From: DAISJI01 sp964559835
Lineage (GTDB): Bacteria > Acidobacteriota > Terriglobia > Terriglobales > Acidobacteriaceae
NCBI GenBank assembly: GCA_964559835.1
Contig: CAZLJE010000027.1
Span: 1-64,000, forward strand
Length of the DNA: 64,000 nucleotides
Direction: 5' to 3'
Positions 35,513 through 43,856 of this stretch are shown here, piece after piece. The position numbers and the translations under genes are program-made. The notes under the pieces are model-generated. The model did not search any database and was not told where the DNA came from. It saw only the letters and a program-made list of their open reading frames with translations. Each line of letters starts with the position of its first letter. Position 1 is the first letter of the stretch.

Positions 35513-36853
35513 CTACGGATAAATCCTGTGCAGCATCCTGGGGAACGGGATCGTTTCGCGCACGTGTTCCAGGCCGCAGATCCACGCCACCGCGCGTTCG
35601 ATACCCATCCCGAAACCCGAGTGCGGCACGCCGCCGTATTTGCGCAGGTCGAGATACCACTTGAACGCCTCTTCCGGCAGGTTGTGCTCGTGGATGCGCT
35701 TGAGCAACAGCTCGTACGACGCCATACGCTGCGAGCCGCCGATGATCTCGCCATAGCCTTCGGGCGCCAGCACGTCCACACAGAGGGCGAGCTCCGGACG
35801 TTCCGGATCCGGCTCCATGTAGAACGCCTTTACGGCCGCCGGGTAACGATGCACCATCACCGGCCGGTCGAACTGCGCGGACAGGAAGGTTTCGTCGGGT
35901 GAGCCGAGATCGCCGCCCCACTCGAACTTCGTCTCCAGCTTTCCTTCTTCGAATCCCTTTTGCAGTCGCTCGACAGCTTCGTCGTAAGTGATGCGCGGGA
36001 ACGGCGTGTCGATCTTCTCCAGCTTCGACACATCGCGGCCCACCAGCTCGAGGTCCTTGCGCCTCGTCTCCAGCACCCGCTTCACAACGTAGGTAATGAA
36101 CTCTTCCGCCAGCTTCATCAGGTCATCGAGTTCGAAGAACGCGACCTCGGGCTCGACCATCCAGAACTCGGTGAGGTGCCGGCGCGTCTTGGATTTCTCC
36201 GCGCGGAACGTCGGGCCGAACGAATACACCTTGCCCAGCGCCATCGCCGTCGCTTCGATGTAGAGCTGGCCCGACTGCGTCAGGTACGCCTCCTCGTCGA
36301 AGTAATCGACGGGGAAGAGCGTGGACGTTCCTTCACATGCCGCGGGTGTAAGGATCGGCGGATCGGTAAGCGTGAATCCGTTGCTGTCGAAGAAATCGCG
36401 CACCGCTTTGATGATCGCCGCGCGGATACGCAGGATCGCCGCCTGCCGTGGCGTGCGCACCCACAAGTGGCGGTGTTCCATCAGGAAATCGACGCCGTGT
36501 TCCTTCAGCGAGATCGGGTACGGATCGGCCTCGGGTACCTTCTGTAAGACGTGGACGTAGTTGATGTCGAGTTCGTAACCGCCGGGCGCGCGCTTGTCCG
36601 CCCGCACGTTCCCCCGCACGATCAGGCTCGACTCCTGCGTGAGTCCCTTCAGTTGTTCAAACGCTTCCGGCGCCTGGTTCTTCGGGACCACGCCCTGGAT
36701 GACACCGCTGCCGTCGCGGATCTGCGGGAACAGCAGCTTCCCGCTTTCGCGCAGGTTGTACAGCCATCCGCGGATTTCGACCGTCTGGCCTTCGTGCGCG
36801 CCGATGTCGGCGATGCGGACTACCGGTGCGCCGGGTTTCAGTTCGTCAGTCAT
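35513..36853 (-). CDS. asnS: Asparaginyl-tRNA synthetase
   Basis: 446 residues from the ATG at 36853 (the upstream in-frame ATG adds repeat-derived residues). It charges tRNA-Asn with asparagine. The N-terminal OB-fold anticodon-binding domain (VEIRGWLYNLRESGKLLFPQ, IRDGSG) precedes the class II catalytic core: motif 2 (FGPTFRAEKSKTRRHLTEFW) and motif 3 (GGVPHSGFGMGIERAVAW). The SxTRRHLxEFxMxEPE form and the motif-3 region fit AsnRS rather than AspRS or LysRS. Length is normal. It is the second housekeeping gene of the minus-strand run and is isolated from its neighbours by repeat arrays. Confidence 0.92.
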   Translation of the reverse strand: MTDELKPGAPVVRIADIGAHEGQTVEIRGWLYNLRESGKLLFPQIRDGSGVIQGVVPKNQAPEAFEQLKGLTQESSLIVRGNVRADKRAPGGYELDINYVHVLQKVPEADPYPISLKEHGVDFLMEHRHLWVRTPRQAAILRIRAAIIKAVRDFFDSNGFTLTDPPILTPAACEGTSTLFPVDYFDEEAYLTQSGQLYIEATAMALGKVYSFGPTFRAEKSKTRRHLTEFWMVEPEVAFFELDDLMKLAEEFITYVVKRVLETRRKDLELVGRDVSKLEKIDTPFPRITYDEAVERLQKGFEEGKLETKFEWGGDLGSPDETFLSAQFDRPVMVHRYPAAVKAFYMEPDPERPELALCVDVLAPEGYGEIIGGSQRMASYELLLKRIHEHNLPEEAFKWYLDLRKYGGVPHSGFGMGIERAVAWICGLEHVRETIPFPRMLHRIYP

Positions 36854-36859
36854 AAGAAG

Positions 36860-36951
36860 ATTCACCACAAAGGACACCATTCGGCTTCGCTCAGGGCCGG
36901 CTACGTATCACAAAGGTTCCTTCGTGTGCCTTTGTGTCCTTTGTGGTTAGT
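36860..36951. repeat. Inverted CCTTTGTG array
   Basis: CACCACAAAGGACACC at the left and CCTTCGTGTGCCTTTGTGTCCTTTGTGG at the right (three units of 9-10 nt with the core CTTTGTG) face each other around a spacer of about 45 nt. The right arm runs into the stop codon of the gene at 36947-37783. Related sequence is at 51230-51262 and 62571-62612. Confidence 0.7.
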
Positions 36952-37783
36952 TATTTTCGGCCCCTTCCAGTTTCTTGTACGCCTCGCCCATCCCGCCGTT
37001 GATCTGCTTCTCGGTCTTGTTCTCGCCCTCGATCTCCAGCAGCAACGGCGGAGTATTGGGCGCCGATCGCAGCAGCTCCATCGTGTGCGGCCAGTCGATG
37101 TTTCCATCGCCGGGCCACAGGTGCGAGTCGCGGTCGCCGTTGTTGTCGTGGACGTGCGTCGACTGGATGCGTGACTTCAGCGTCTCGAACGCGGCGGCTA
37201 CGTTGCTCATGATGTGGGCGTGACCGGTATCGAAGCAGATGCCGACATCGTCGAAATGCGCGACGTGCAGCAACTCCAGCAGCTTGTCGGGCGTGGAGAG
37301 CTCGTTCGGTATGTTCTCCAGCAGCAGACGGACACCGAGCGGTTTGGCGAACGCCCGCAGGTGCTCGATGCTGCTCATCGCGGCATCGAACTTGCGGTCG
37401 TCGGCGGATTCGTTTCCGGCGCCGACATGCTGCACCAGGAAGCGGAAGGGCACATGCTCAGCGATCTCCAGCGCGCGCTTGATCTCGTCCATCGCCTCGA
37501 TGCGTCCCTTGCGCTCGGGATTGGCGATGTTGATGGGTTCCATATCGCGGCGGGCCCACTCGTAGCTGCTGTACATCGGCGAGTGCACGGAATGCAGCGT
37601 CGCGCCCGTGGACTTGAACCACTGCGCGATCTCGACCACGTGCTGCCGGCGGTTGGCGTAATCGAAATGGCCGCGGAAGGCGAAGATCTCGATCGCCTCG
37701 GCCCCGGCGCGCACGAGTCCTTCGAGCAGCCCCGGATGCAGGCGCTCGCGCACAAACGCGTAGGTAGACACAGCTTTCAGCAT
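36947..37783 (-). CDS. Sugar phosphate isomerase/epimerase-type TIM-barrel protein
   Basis: 278 residues of the xylose-isomerase-like/AP-endonuclease-2 superfamily. Landmarks are ATLHSVHSPMY (barrel strand with metal histidine), RFLVQHVGAGNESADDRKFD, GVRLLLENIPNELSTPDKLL, VGICFDTGHAHIMSNVA, and STHVHDNNGDRDSHLWPGDG. These match the divalent-metal site of the superfamily, which includes sugar epimerases, hydroxypyruvate isomerases and endonucleases. The exact substrate cannot be read. The last few residues (EGAENN) are encoded at the edge of the CCTTTGTG repeat, a sign that the array has trimmed or replaced the 3' end. Confidence 0.82.
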   Translation of the reverse strand: MLKAVSTYAFVRERLHPGLLEGLVRAGAEAIEIFAFRGHFDYANRRQHVVEIAQWFKSTGATLHSVHSPMYSSYEWARRDMEPINIANPERKGRIEAMDEIKRALEIAEHVPFRFLVQHVGAGNESADDRKFDAAMSSIEHLRAFAKPLGVRLLLENIPNELSTPDKLLELLHVAHFDDVGICFDTGHAHIMSNVAAAFETLKSRIQSTHVHDNNGDRDSHLWPGDGNIDWPHTMELLRSAPNTPPLLLEIEGENKTEKQINGGMGEAYKKLEGAENN

Positions 37784-37805
37784 CAGTCACCAGTCAACTA
37801 ACTGC

Positions 37806-37978
37806 GAAATGAAGAATGAAGAATTAAGAATGAAGAATGAAAACGGATTTGTGATTTAGTGATTTGCGATTTGTGATTGCGGCGATGCTCCTAATCCTAG
37901 CTTTAATCACCAATCACAAATCACTCAATCACAAATCAACTTTAATTCTTCATTCTTAATTCTGCATTCTTCATTCCT
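37806..37978. repeat. Nested inverted arrays: GAAGAAT outside, TGATTTG inside
   Basis: GAAGAAT-type units at about 37808-37841 pair with ATTCTTC-type units at 37942-37976. Inside them, GATTTGTGATTTAGTGATTT at about 37846-37878 pairs with AATCACCAATCACAAATCAC at 37907-37940. Two heptamer words are therefore stacked as nested inverted repeats around one short unique centre, filling the gap between the TIM-barrel gene and ggt. Confidence 0.85.
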
Positions 37979-39714
37979 CAGTATCCCACGGCCTTCCCAT
38001 TGTTCCGGCCATCCGGCGCGCCCAGGCGCTCGCCCGTCTTGAGGTCGATCATGATGCACTCGGCGTCGCCCCAGTATCCTTTTTGCGTCAGCTTCTGCCC
38101 CTTCTCCTGGAGCAGTTTCAGCGTGTCGGGCGAGAGGCCGCGTTCGACACTCGTCGAGTCGGGTAGCCACTGGTTGTGGAAGCGAGGCGCGTTCACGGCC
38201 TCCTGGATGTTCATGCCGTAATCGACCACGCCCATCAAAACATTCGCGACGGTCGTGATGATCGTCGGACCTCCAGGCGATCCCAGCACCAGCAGCAGCT
38301 TGCCGTTCGACGTCACGATCGTCGGAGTCATCGCTGACAACGGACGCTTGCCCGGGCCGATCGCATTCGCCGGCCCCTGGATCAGGCCGTACATGTTCGG
38401 TACCCCCGGCTTGGATGAAAAGTCGTCCATCTCATTGTTCAGCAAGAATCCGAGTTCCCCGACGGTAACGCCGGAACCAAAGCCTCCGTTCAACGTCGTG
38501 GTCACCGAGACCGCGTTTCCGTCGGCGTCCACCACGGAATAATGCGTGGTGTGCTCAGGCTCGCGGACGCTCTTGGGTTGCGGGTGCTCGGACGCATATC
38601 GGTCCAGTTCCTTGAACGCCGCCGGCCGCTTCAAATCGGCGCTGGGGCTGGCTTTGTCCGGATTCAACCCCTCGCGCCACGCGATGCCGTATTTTTTGTC
38701 GATCAGTTCTGCGACCGGGACCTTCGCGAAGTCGGGGTCGCCCATGAACTCCGCGCGGTCGTAGAACGCGCGGCGAAACGCTTCGATCGTGAGGTGCATC
38801 GATTCGGCCGAGCGATTGCCCATCTTGGCGAGGTCGTAGCCCTCCAGGATGTTGAGGGCTTCGATGAGTGCGACTCCGCCGGACGACGGCGGCGGCGCGC
38901 TGTAAATCTCCAGCCCGCGATATGTGCCGTGGACAGGCTGGCGCTCCTTCACCTCGTAATCGGCCAGGTCCTTGGTTGTGATGTTGCCGCCGTTCTTGGC
39001 TTCGAACGCAGCGATCTGCTTCGCGATGCCACCCGTATAGAAGTCGGCGGGATTGGCGGCGATCTGCGACAGCGTGCTTGCCAGCTCCGGCTGTTTGAAG
39101 ATCTCGCCCGGCTGATAATAGTTGCCGTTGCGCTGGAAGATGCGTTTCGATTCCGCGAATTTTCCCAGCAGCGGACTGTGCAGGCCCTGCGCGTCCTCGT
39201 ACGCCAGCACATAGCCGTCGCGGGCCAGTTTGATCGCGGGCGCCATGACCTGCGCCAGCGTCAGTTTTCCCCACTTTTTCTGCGCGTACACCATGCCCGC
39301 GACCGATCCCGGAACCCCGCTCGCCTTGTACCCCTCGAGGCTCATGCGCGGGATCACGTTCCCCTGCTTGTCCTGATACATGTCAGCGGTGGCCGAAGCC
39401 GGCGCCTTTTCGCGGTAATCGACGAAGTGAACTGAGCCGTCCTTCATGCGAACGAGCATGAATCCGCCGCCGCCGATATTCCCCGCCGCCGGATGCACCA
39501 CCGCAAGCGCGAATCCCGTAGCGACGGCGGCATCGATAGCGTTTCCGCCCTGCTTCATCACCTCCACGCCCGCCTGCGAAGCTTGCTCGTGAATGCTGCT
39601 GACCATCGCATGGGCAGCGTGGCTGGGCCGCATCGGCGCGGAATGTGCGGCGCTGACGAAGAGGACTAACAGCAGCGGAGTCAGAAATTTGTGGCGACCG
39701 CTCATCATTGGCAT
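37978..39714 (-). CDS. ggt: Gamma-glutamyltranspeptidase
   Basis: 578 residues, periplasmic after a signal peptide ending near FVSAAHSA. The precursor self-cleaves before Thr390 (EHTTHYSVVD), creating the catalytic N-terminal threonine of the small subunit. GSVAGMVYAQKKWGKLTLAQ, NNEMDDFSSKPG and PLSAMTPTIV are typical conserved blocks. It transfers or hydrolyses gamma-glutamyl groups, mainly from glutathione, supplying cysteine and glutamate. Length is normal. It starts behind GAGGGTGG and is isolated between repeat arrays. Confidence 0.93.
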   Translation of the reverse strand: MPMMSGRHKFLTPLLLVLFVSAAHSAPMRPSHAAHAMVSSIHEQASQAGVEVMKQGGNAIDAAVATGFALAVVHPAAGNIGGGGFMLVRMKDGSVHFVDYREKAPASATADMYQDKQGNVIPRMSLEGYKASGVPGSVAGMVYAQKKWGKLTLAQVMAPAIKLARDGYVLAYEDAQGLHSPLLGKFAESKRIFQRNGNYYQPGEIFKQPELASTLSQIAANPADFYTGGIAKQIAAFEAKNGGNITTKDLADYEVKERQPVHGTYRGLEIYSAPPPSSGGVALIEALNILEGYDLAKMGNRSAESMHLTIEAFRRAFYDRAEFMGDPDFAKVPVAELIDKKYGIAWREGLNPDKASPSADLKRPAAFKELDRYASEHPQPKSVREPEHTTHYSVVDADGNAVSVTTTLNGGFGSGVTVGELGFLLNNEMDDFSSKPGVPNMYGLIQGPANAIGPGKRPLSAMTPTIVTSNGKLLLVLGSPGGPTIITTVANVLMGVVDYGMNIQEAVNAPRFHNQWLPDSTSVERGLSPDTLKLLQEKGQKLTQKGYWGDAECIMIDLKTGERLGAPDGRNNGKAVGY

Positions 39715-39775
39715 ACCACCCTCAGGGAATCCTTGAGGCTAGCTTAGCGGCGCGAGCAGAGTCAAATCCCGGCAA

Positions 39776-39870
39776 TGCAGAAGTCAGAAGTAAGAATGAA
39801 GAATGACGAGTATGTGTACCAGGGGCGAACCCGATTCTTCATTCTGACTTCTTCATTCTTACTTTGCTTT
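39776..39870. repeat. Inverted GAATGAAG array
   Basis: GCAGAAGTCAGAAGTAAGAATGAAGAATG at the left (39777-39805) faces ATTCTTCATTCTGACTTCTTCATTC at the right (about 39836-39866), unit length mostly 7. The right arm is translated as the C-terminal residues KVRMKKSE of the YjbR-like gene. Confidence 0.75.
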
Positions 39871-40198
39871 TCTTCGGCAGCTTCGCCTTCACGTTCTCGT
39901 ACGACTCGCGAATCAGTTCCTTCAGCTCCGCATCCCGGAACACCCCGGCCAGCGGGACGTCGATCCAGTTGTAGCGCCCGACGTAAGCGGCGACCCTGAC
40001 GCCATCGTTTTCCAGCAACTCCGCGAAGCGTTCGGGCGTGCACTTCACGTTCATGCGCAGAGGCACTTCGGCCAGCGACATGGAGACGAAGATCTTGCCC
40101 GCGATGCGGAACAGCAGTGCGTCGCCCCATTGCGGTTTGAGGTCTTCCGTCGCGTGAGGCAGCGACAGGCAATACGCGCGTACCGATTCGGTGTCCAT
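39839..40198 (-). CDS. MmcQ/YjbR-family protein
   Basis: 119 residues. MDTESVRAYCLSLPHATEDL followed by KPQWGDALLFRIAGKIFVSM and LRMNVKCTPERFAELLEND matches the small YjbR/CyaY-like fold. The family is widespread, often annotated as DNA-binding, with no firm biochemical role. The conserved tryptophan-containing NWIDVPL and RESYENVKAKLPKK end the domain. The last ten or so residues are encoded in the GAATGAAG array and are probably not part of the original protein. Confidence 0.8.
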   Translation of the reverse strand: MDTESVRAYCLSLPHATEDLKPQWGDALLFRIAGKIFVSMSLAEVPLRMNVKCTPERFAELLENDGVRVAAYVGRYNWIDVPLAGVFRDAELKELIRESYENVKAKLPKKSKVRMKKSE

Positions 40199-40295
40199 GT
40201 TCGTGGTGTTTTGACCCTGCGCGAAACGCTAATAACTCAGAGCACTTCTATGCCATTGCGAGCGAACGGGCGCAGTGATAAAAAGTCGGTCCATT

Positions 40296-40652
40296 ATGCG
40301 CCCCCGTTCCAAACGCGCTTCCTTCGTCGACGACTGCCTGCTCGCTGGCTTTGCGCTCACGCTGACCGCCGTCTCCCTGACACTTTTCGGACGCATCTTC
40401 TCCTGGCAGGCGGCATTCGCAATGCTGTTCCTTCCTACTTGTCTCCTCTGCCGGCATTTACGTTACCGCGCCGCTGCCTTTGCCGCCGCGACCTCGTTGC
40501 TCACCGGCGCCTGGATCATCGTGCCGCCGCGCTGGTCACTGCGGATTGAGCCCGATGGCGTGCCTGCCGTCATTCTCTTCGCCTGCGCCGCGACTCTGAC
40601 CGTCGCGCTTACGCGTCGAGCGTCCCAGCGTAGAGCGGTCAGCCTTCGCTGA
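40296..40652 (+). CDS. Small membrane protein, DUF4118-like
   Basis: 118 residues from the ATG at 40296. Hydrophobic segments FVDDCLLAGFALTLTAVSLT, SWQAAFAMLFLPTCLLC and PAVILFACAATLTVALT, with AAFAAATSLLTGAWIIVPPR between, recall the four-helix membrane module found before sensor kinase domains (KdpD/DUF4118). No kinase domain follows; the frame ends at 40652 against the convergent protease gene. It may be a truncated sensor or a free-standing module. Confidence 0.55.
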   Translation: MRPRSKRASFVDDCLLAGFALTLTAVSLTLFGRIFSWQAAFAMLFLPTCLLCRHLRYRAAAFAAATSLLTGAWIIVPPRWSLRIEPDGVPAVILFACAATLTVALTRRASQRRAVSLR

Positions 40653-41795
40653 TCACACCCGTTCCCGAGCCTCGCCGAGTGTGACCGTGGCCTCCAATTT
40701 CTTGCGGCCACGCATGTAGGTGATCTTCACGCTGTCACCGGCTCGGTGATTATTCATGACCTGCGCCAGGTCCTGCTGCTCTTCGACCTGCGTCCCATCG
40801 ACCGCGATGATGAGGTCGCCGCCGATGAGAATGCGCGTGTTCCCCAGCCACGCTTCCTGGTTTCCACCGTGGATGCCGGCGCGGTCCGCCGGGCCTCCCG
40901 GAACCACTTGCATGACCAGCAGACCGTAGTCGGCAGCCAGCCCGAGTTCCTGCGCCAGCTCGGGCGAGATCGGCAGCGACGCGATGCCCAGCGCCGGGCG
41001 CCGCACGCGCCCGTAACTCACCAGATCGTTCACCACCGCTTTTGCCGTGTTGATCGGGATCGCGAAGCCGATGCCCGCGCTTTGCCCGCTATTGCTGGCA
41101 ATCATCGTGTTCACCCCGATGACCTCCGCGCGCGAGTTCAGCAGCGGACCGCCGGAGTTGCCGGGGTTGATGGCGGCGTCGGTCTGGATCGCCTCATCGA
41201 TCTTGTTGCCGCCGGGTTCTTCGACCGACCGGATCGAGCTCACGATGCCCCGCGTCATCGTGCCGTTCAGGCCGAACGGGTTGCCGATGGCGAAGACCTT
41301 CTGCCCGACTTGCAGCCCGCGAGAATCGCCGATCACCGCCGGTGTCAGGCTCGGCGCGTGGATCTGGATGATGGCGAGGTCGTGGATGTTGTCGGTCCCG
41401 ATGAGATCGGCCTTATAGGTCTTGCGGTTGTACAGCGTGACCTCGATCTGGCGGGCGTTGGCGACAACGTGATAGTTCGTCATGATGTGGCCGTCTTTGT
41501 CGAGTATGAATCCCGTGCCTTGGCCTTCTTCCGGGACAACGCCGTAGAAAAAGTTGAACGAAACGGAGCGCGACTTGATGTTCACTACTGCCGGCACCGC
41601 TCGCTTATATACGTTGACGTTGATCGTCTCTTCGCCGTCGAGTTTTTCCTGGCCCTCGGCCGCTTGCGTCAGTTCGACTTTCCCTGAATTCCCCATCCAG
41701 CGCGAAGGCGTGAGACGTCCCGGACGCGCAGTGGTAAACAGGTAAAACGCGCCCGCCAGAAAGATTGCAAACACAAGTGTTCGTAGCACTCTCAT
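40653..41795 (-). CDS. Membrane-anchored HtrA/DegP-type serine protease
   Basis: 380 residues from the ATG at 41795, preceded by GGTGGGAAAG. One N-terminal hydrophobic anchor (LVFAIFLAGAFYLF) holds it at the periplasmic face. The trypsin-like domain has an intact triad: His109 (TNYHVVAN), Asp139 (NIHDLAII) and Ser214 (NPGNSGGPL). One PDZ domain follows (LLVMQVVPGGPADRAGI, GDLIIAVDGTQVE). It should degrade or refold damaged envelope proteins, like DegS/HtrA. It is in the same orientation as coaE with 44 nt between, so the two may be co-transcribed. Confidence 0.92.
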   Translation of the reverse strand: MRVLRTLVFAIFLAGAFYLFTTARPGRLTPSRWMGNSGKVELTQAAEGQEKLDGEETINVNVYKRAVPAVVNIKSRSVSFNFFYGVVPEEGQGTGFILDKDGHIMTNYHVVANARQIEVTLYNRKTYKADLIGTDNIHDLAIIQIHAPSLTPAVIGDSRGLQVGQKVFAIGNPFGLNGTMTRGIVSSIRSVEEPGGNKIDEAIQTDAAINPGNSGGPLLNSRAEVIGVNTMIASNSGQSAGIGFAIPINTAKAVVNDLVSYGRVRRPALGIASLPISPELAQELGLAADYGLLVMQVVPGGPADRAGIHGGNQEAWLGNTRILIGGDLIIAVDGTQVEEQQDLAQVMNNHRAGDSVKITYMRGRKKLEATVTLGEARERV

Positions 41796-41839
41796 AACTT
41801 TCCCACCCGCCTGCGGATCACTTTCTTCATGAGCGTTGA

Positions 41840-42508
41840 TCAGCGGCTGATATTGTCTTTGGCTAATCGTTGCAACTCCGGCCACAGAGCGTCAACCTGC
41901 TGCTCGGCGGCCCACAGGTCTCCGGAGTTATCGATGATGAAATCGGCGACCCGGGCTTTTTGCTCGTCGCCGATCTGGGCGGCGGAACGGCGCGCCACTT
42001 CAGCCTCGGCTTCGGGCAGGGGCAGCAAGTGGCGAACGGCGAAGCGTTGCGCCTTCTGCTCGCCTCGGCAGGTGACCACGATCAGACGGTCAAAACGCTC
42101 TTTTACGCCCGCCTCCAGGATCAGCGCTGCTTCTACGATGACGACCGCCTCGGGATGTTGGCGCCCAGTCTCTTCCATCCAGCGGTCCTGGTACTCGATG
42201 ACGGCGGGGTGCACGATGCGGTTGAGTTCCTCGATGCGGGATCCGGCTTCCGGCTTCCGGCTTCCGGACTCCGGACTCGGGACTCCGAACGCAGCCTGCG
42301 CGAGCTTGGGACGGTCGATGGTCCCATCCGGACGCAGGATCGATCGGCCAAAATGCCGCACGACTTCTTCGTACACCGGCTGTCCGGGGTACATGAGTTG
42401 ATGGGCGATATCGTCGGCGCGGACCAGGTGCGCGCCGCGTGCGACCAGCATCTGGCCAATGGTGGACTTCCCGCAGGCCACTCCGCCGGTGAGGCCGACT
42501 TTCAACAT
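41840..42508 (-). CDS. coaE: Dephospho-CoA kinase with in-frame repeat insert
   Basis: 222 residues from the ATG at 42508. It phosphorylates dephospho-CoA, the last step of coenzyme A synthesis. The P-loop GLTGGVACGKST and the CoA-binding ADDIAHQLM, plus RFDRLIVVTCRGEQKAQRF and DFIIDNSGDL, are standard. Between QAAFG and EELNRIVHP, residues of about 75-91 (VPSPESGSRKPEAGSR) are encoded by a heptamer array and replace a loop that in other CoaE proteins is short. The reading frame is kept, so the enzyme is probably active. It is followed by htrA and preceded by folD. Confidence 0.93.
   Translation of the reverse strand: MLKVGLTGGVACGKSTIGQMLVARGAHLVRADDIAHQLMYPGQPVYEEVVRHFGRSILRPDGTIDRPKLAQAAFGVPSPESGSRKPEAGSRIEELNRIVHPAVIEYQDRWMEETGRQHPEAVVIVEAALILEAGVKERFDRLIVVTCRGEQKAQRFAVRHLLPLPEAEAEVARRSAAQIGDEQKARVADFIIDNSGDLWAAEQQVDALWPELQRLAKDNISR
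42242..42290. repeat. Heptamer array inside coaE
   Basis: Seven consecutive 7-nt units on the plus strand: TCCGGCT three times, then TCCGGAC twice, TCGGGAC and TCCGAAC. The array is translated in frame in coaE. A related CCCGGAA-type array lies inside the lipid kinase gene at 56979-57006. Confidence 0.9.
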
Positions 42509-42588
42509 AGTCGCTAGTCTCAAGTCGCTAGTCTTAGCGACCGCGCAAAGAGTATAAATGTGTGGGTTTAGCCAGCGACTAGCGACGT
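42508..42588. repeat. Inverted TAGTCGC heptamer array
   Basis: TAGTCGC, TAGTCTC, AAGTCGC, TAGTCTT from 42508 form the left arm, starting at the coaE initiation codon. The right arm GCCAGCGACTAGCGACG at 42571-42587 encodes the last residues of FolD (TSLVAG). The array therefore reaches into both flanking genes. Confidence 0.75.
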
Positions 42589-43497
42589 TCTTCTGTTCTT
42601 GCACGCCTTCAGCAGGTTCACCAGCAGCATCGCGACCGTCAGCGGGCCGACTCCGCCTGGCACCGGCGTGATCGCTCCCGCGATGACTGCCACTTCCGGA
42701 TGCACATCGCCGATGAGCGTCGAGCCTTTCTCGGCGAACGACTTCTCGCGCTTCAGATTGCCTTTGAAGAACCGATCGAAGGTCGCGCGGTCGGTGATGC
42801 GGTTGATGCCGACGTCGATCACCGTCGCACCTTCCTTGACGTAATTGATGTCGAGGAACCCCGGTTTACCCATCGCCGAGATCAGGATGTCCGCCCGCCG
42901 GCAATGCCCGGCCAGGTCTTTCGTATGCGAGTGGCAGACGGTCACGGTCGCATTGCGATTGAGCAGCATCATCGCCGTTGGCCGGCCGACGATCTCGCTC
43001 CGTCCCACGACCACGGCTTCGGCGCCATCCACTCGGATATTGCTGCGCTCCAGGATCTCGATGACGCCCGCCGCCGTGCACGGGATCATTGCCGGTTGGT
43101 TCTTCGATAGCAAGCCGAAGTTCAGCGGATGGAAGCCATCGATGTCCTTCGCTGGGTCGACCGCCAGCAGGACGCGCATGGTGTCCACGTGCGACGGGAG
43201 CGGCAGTTGCACCAGGATGCCGTCAATGTCCTCGCGGCGGTTGAAGGCGGCGATCAGCTTGAGCAGTTGCTCGGTCGTGACCTTCCGCGACGGCCGGTGC
43301 GTCTCCGAGTAGATGCCCATCTCGTCGCAGCTCCTCAGCTTGCCGCGAACGTAGATCTCCGACGCCGCATCGTTGCCGACCAGGATGACGGCGACTCCCG
43401 GGCGCACTCCCGCCGCACCAAGCCGTTGCAGCTCGGTGTTGACCTCGGCGCGGATCGAGGCAGCAATCGCCTCGCCATCCAGGATTCTTGCCGGCAT
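42568..43497 (-). CDS. folD: Methylenetetrahydrofolate dehydrogenase/cyclohydrolase
   Basis: 309 residues, bifunctional enzyme of one-carbon metabolism that interconverts methylene-, methenyl- and formyl-tetrahydrofolate. Conserved blocks: SEIYVRGKLRSCDEMGI with the catalytic lysine, DGILVQLPLP, KDIDGFHPLNFG, the NADP site GRSEIVGRPTAMMLL, and the end motif ITPVPGGVGPLTVAMLL. The C-terminus NRRTSLVAG is encoded in the TAGTCGC array and differs from ordinary FolD ends. Length is near normal (280-300) plus this tail. Confidence 0.95.
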   Translation of the reverse strand: MPARILDGEAIAASIRAEVNTELQRLGAAGVRPGVAVILVGNDAASEIYVRGKLRSCDEMGIYSETHRPSRKVTTEQLLKLIAAFNRREDIDGILVQLPLPSHVDTMRVLLAVDPAKDIDGFHPLNFGLLSKNQPAMIPCTAAGVIEILERSNIRVDGAEAVVVGRSEIVGRPTAMMLLNRNATVTVCHSHTKDLAGHCRRADILISAMGKPGFLDINYVKEGATVIDVGINRITDRATFDRFFKGNLKREKSFAEKGSTLIGDVHPEVAVIAGAITPVPGGVGPLTVAMLLVNLLKACKNRRTSLVAG

Positions 43498-43649
43498 AGT
43501 GCGAAGTTGAAAGTGTAGCGAAGAAAAAGAGCTGCGGTAAGGGCGAAGTCGGTACGGTTTTAACGGGCCCCAGCACGCGTCGGTTTTGCGCGTGATGGGG
43601 TGCAGAAGCCGCGCCCCGCTACTCGGGAAGGGCGTAGAATCTGTTGATT

Positions 43650-43820
43650 ATGATCGACCGGGACCTGCTCTCGATTCTCGCCTGCCCCGAATGTAAGACG
43701 CCGCTCGCGCTCGATGAAGACCGCGGGGTCCTGAAGTGCGGCAAATGCCATCGCGCGTATCCGATCCGCGACGGCATTCCTGTCCTGCTCAAGGACGAAG
43801 CTGTGGTCGAAGAGCCTTAA
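43650..43820 (+). CDS. Trm112/UPF0434-like zinc-ribbon protein
   Basis: A 56-residue protein, MIDRDLLSILACPECKTPLA and onward, with CPEC near residues 12-15 and CGKCHRAYPI(R)DGIPVLL. This is the signature of the Trm112p-like/UPF0434 (YcaR) family. Small proteins of this family often act as zinc-binding partners that stabilise methyltransferases. It diverges from folD and is convergent with the YtxH gene across a hairpin at 43826-43852. It is too short for common ORF cut-offs but clearly real. Confidence 0.88.
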   Translation: MIDRDLLSILACPECKTPLALDEDRGVLKCGKCHRAYPIRDGIPVLLKDEAVVEEP

Positions 43821-43825
43821 GTGAG

Positions 43826-43852
43826 CTGAGGGAAGCGTCTCGCCTCCCTCGG
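43826..43852. terminator. Convergent hairpin between UPF0434-like and YtxH genes
   Basis: CTGAGGGA at 43826-43833 pairs with TCCCTCGG at 43845-43852, with inner GCG/CGC pairs. It lies between two convergent genes and could serve both. Confidence 0.55.
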
Positions 43853-43856
43853 TCGT

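Noticed and set aside
37806..37978. CRISPR-like appearance of repeated words
   Set aside because: Units are 7 nt, contiguous and degenerate, with no unique spacers and no cas genes in the window.
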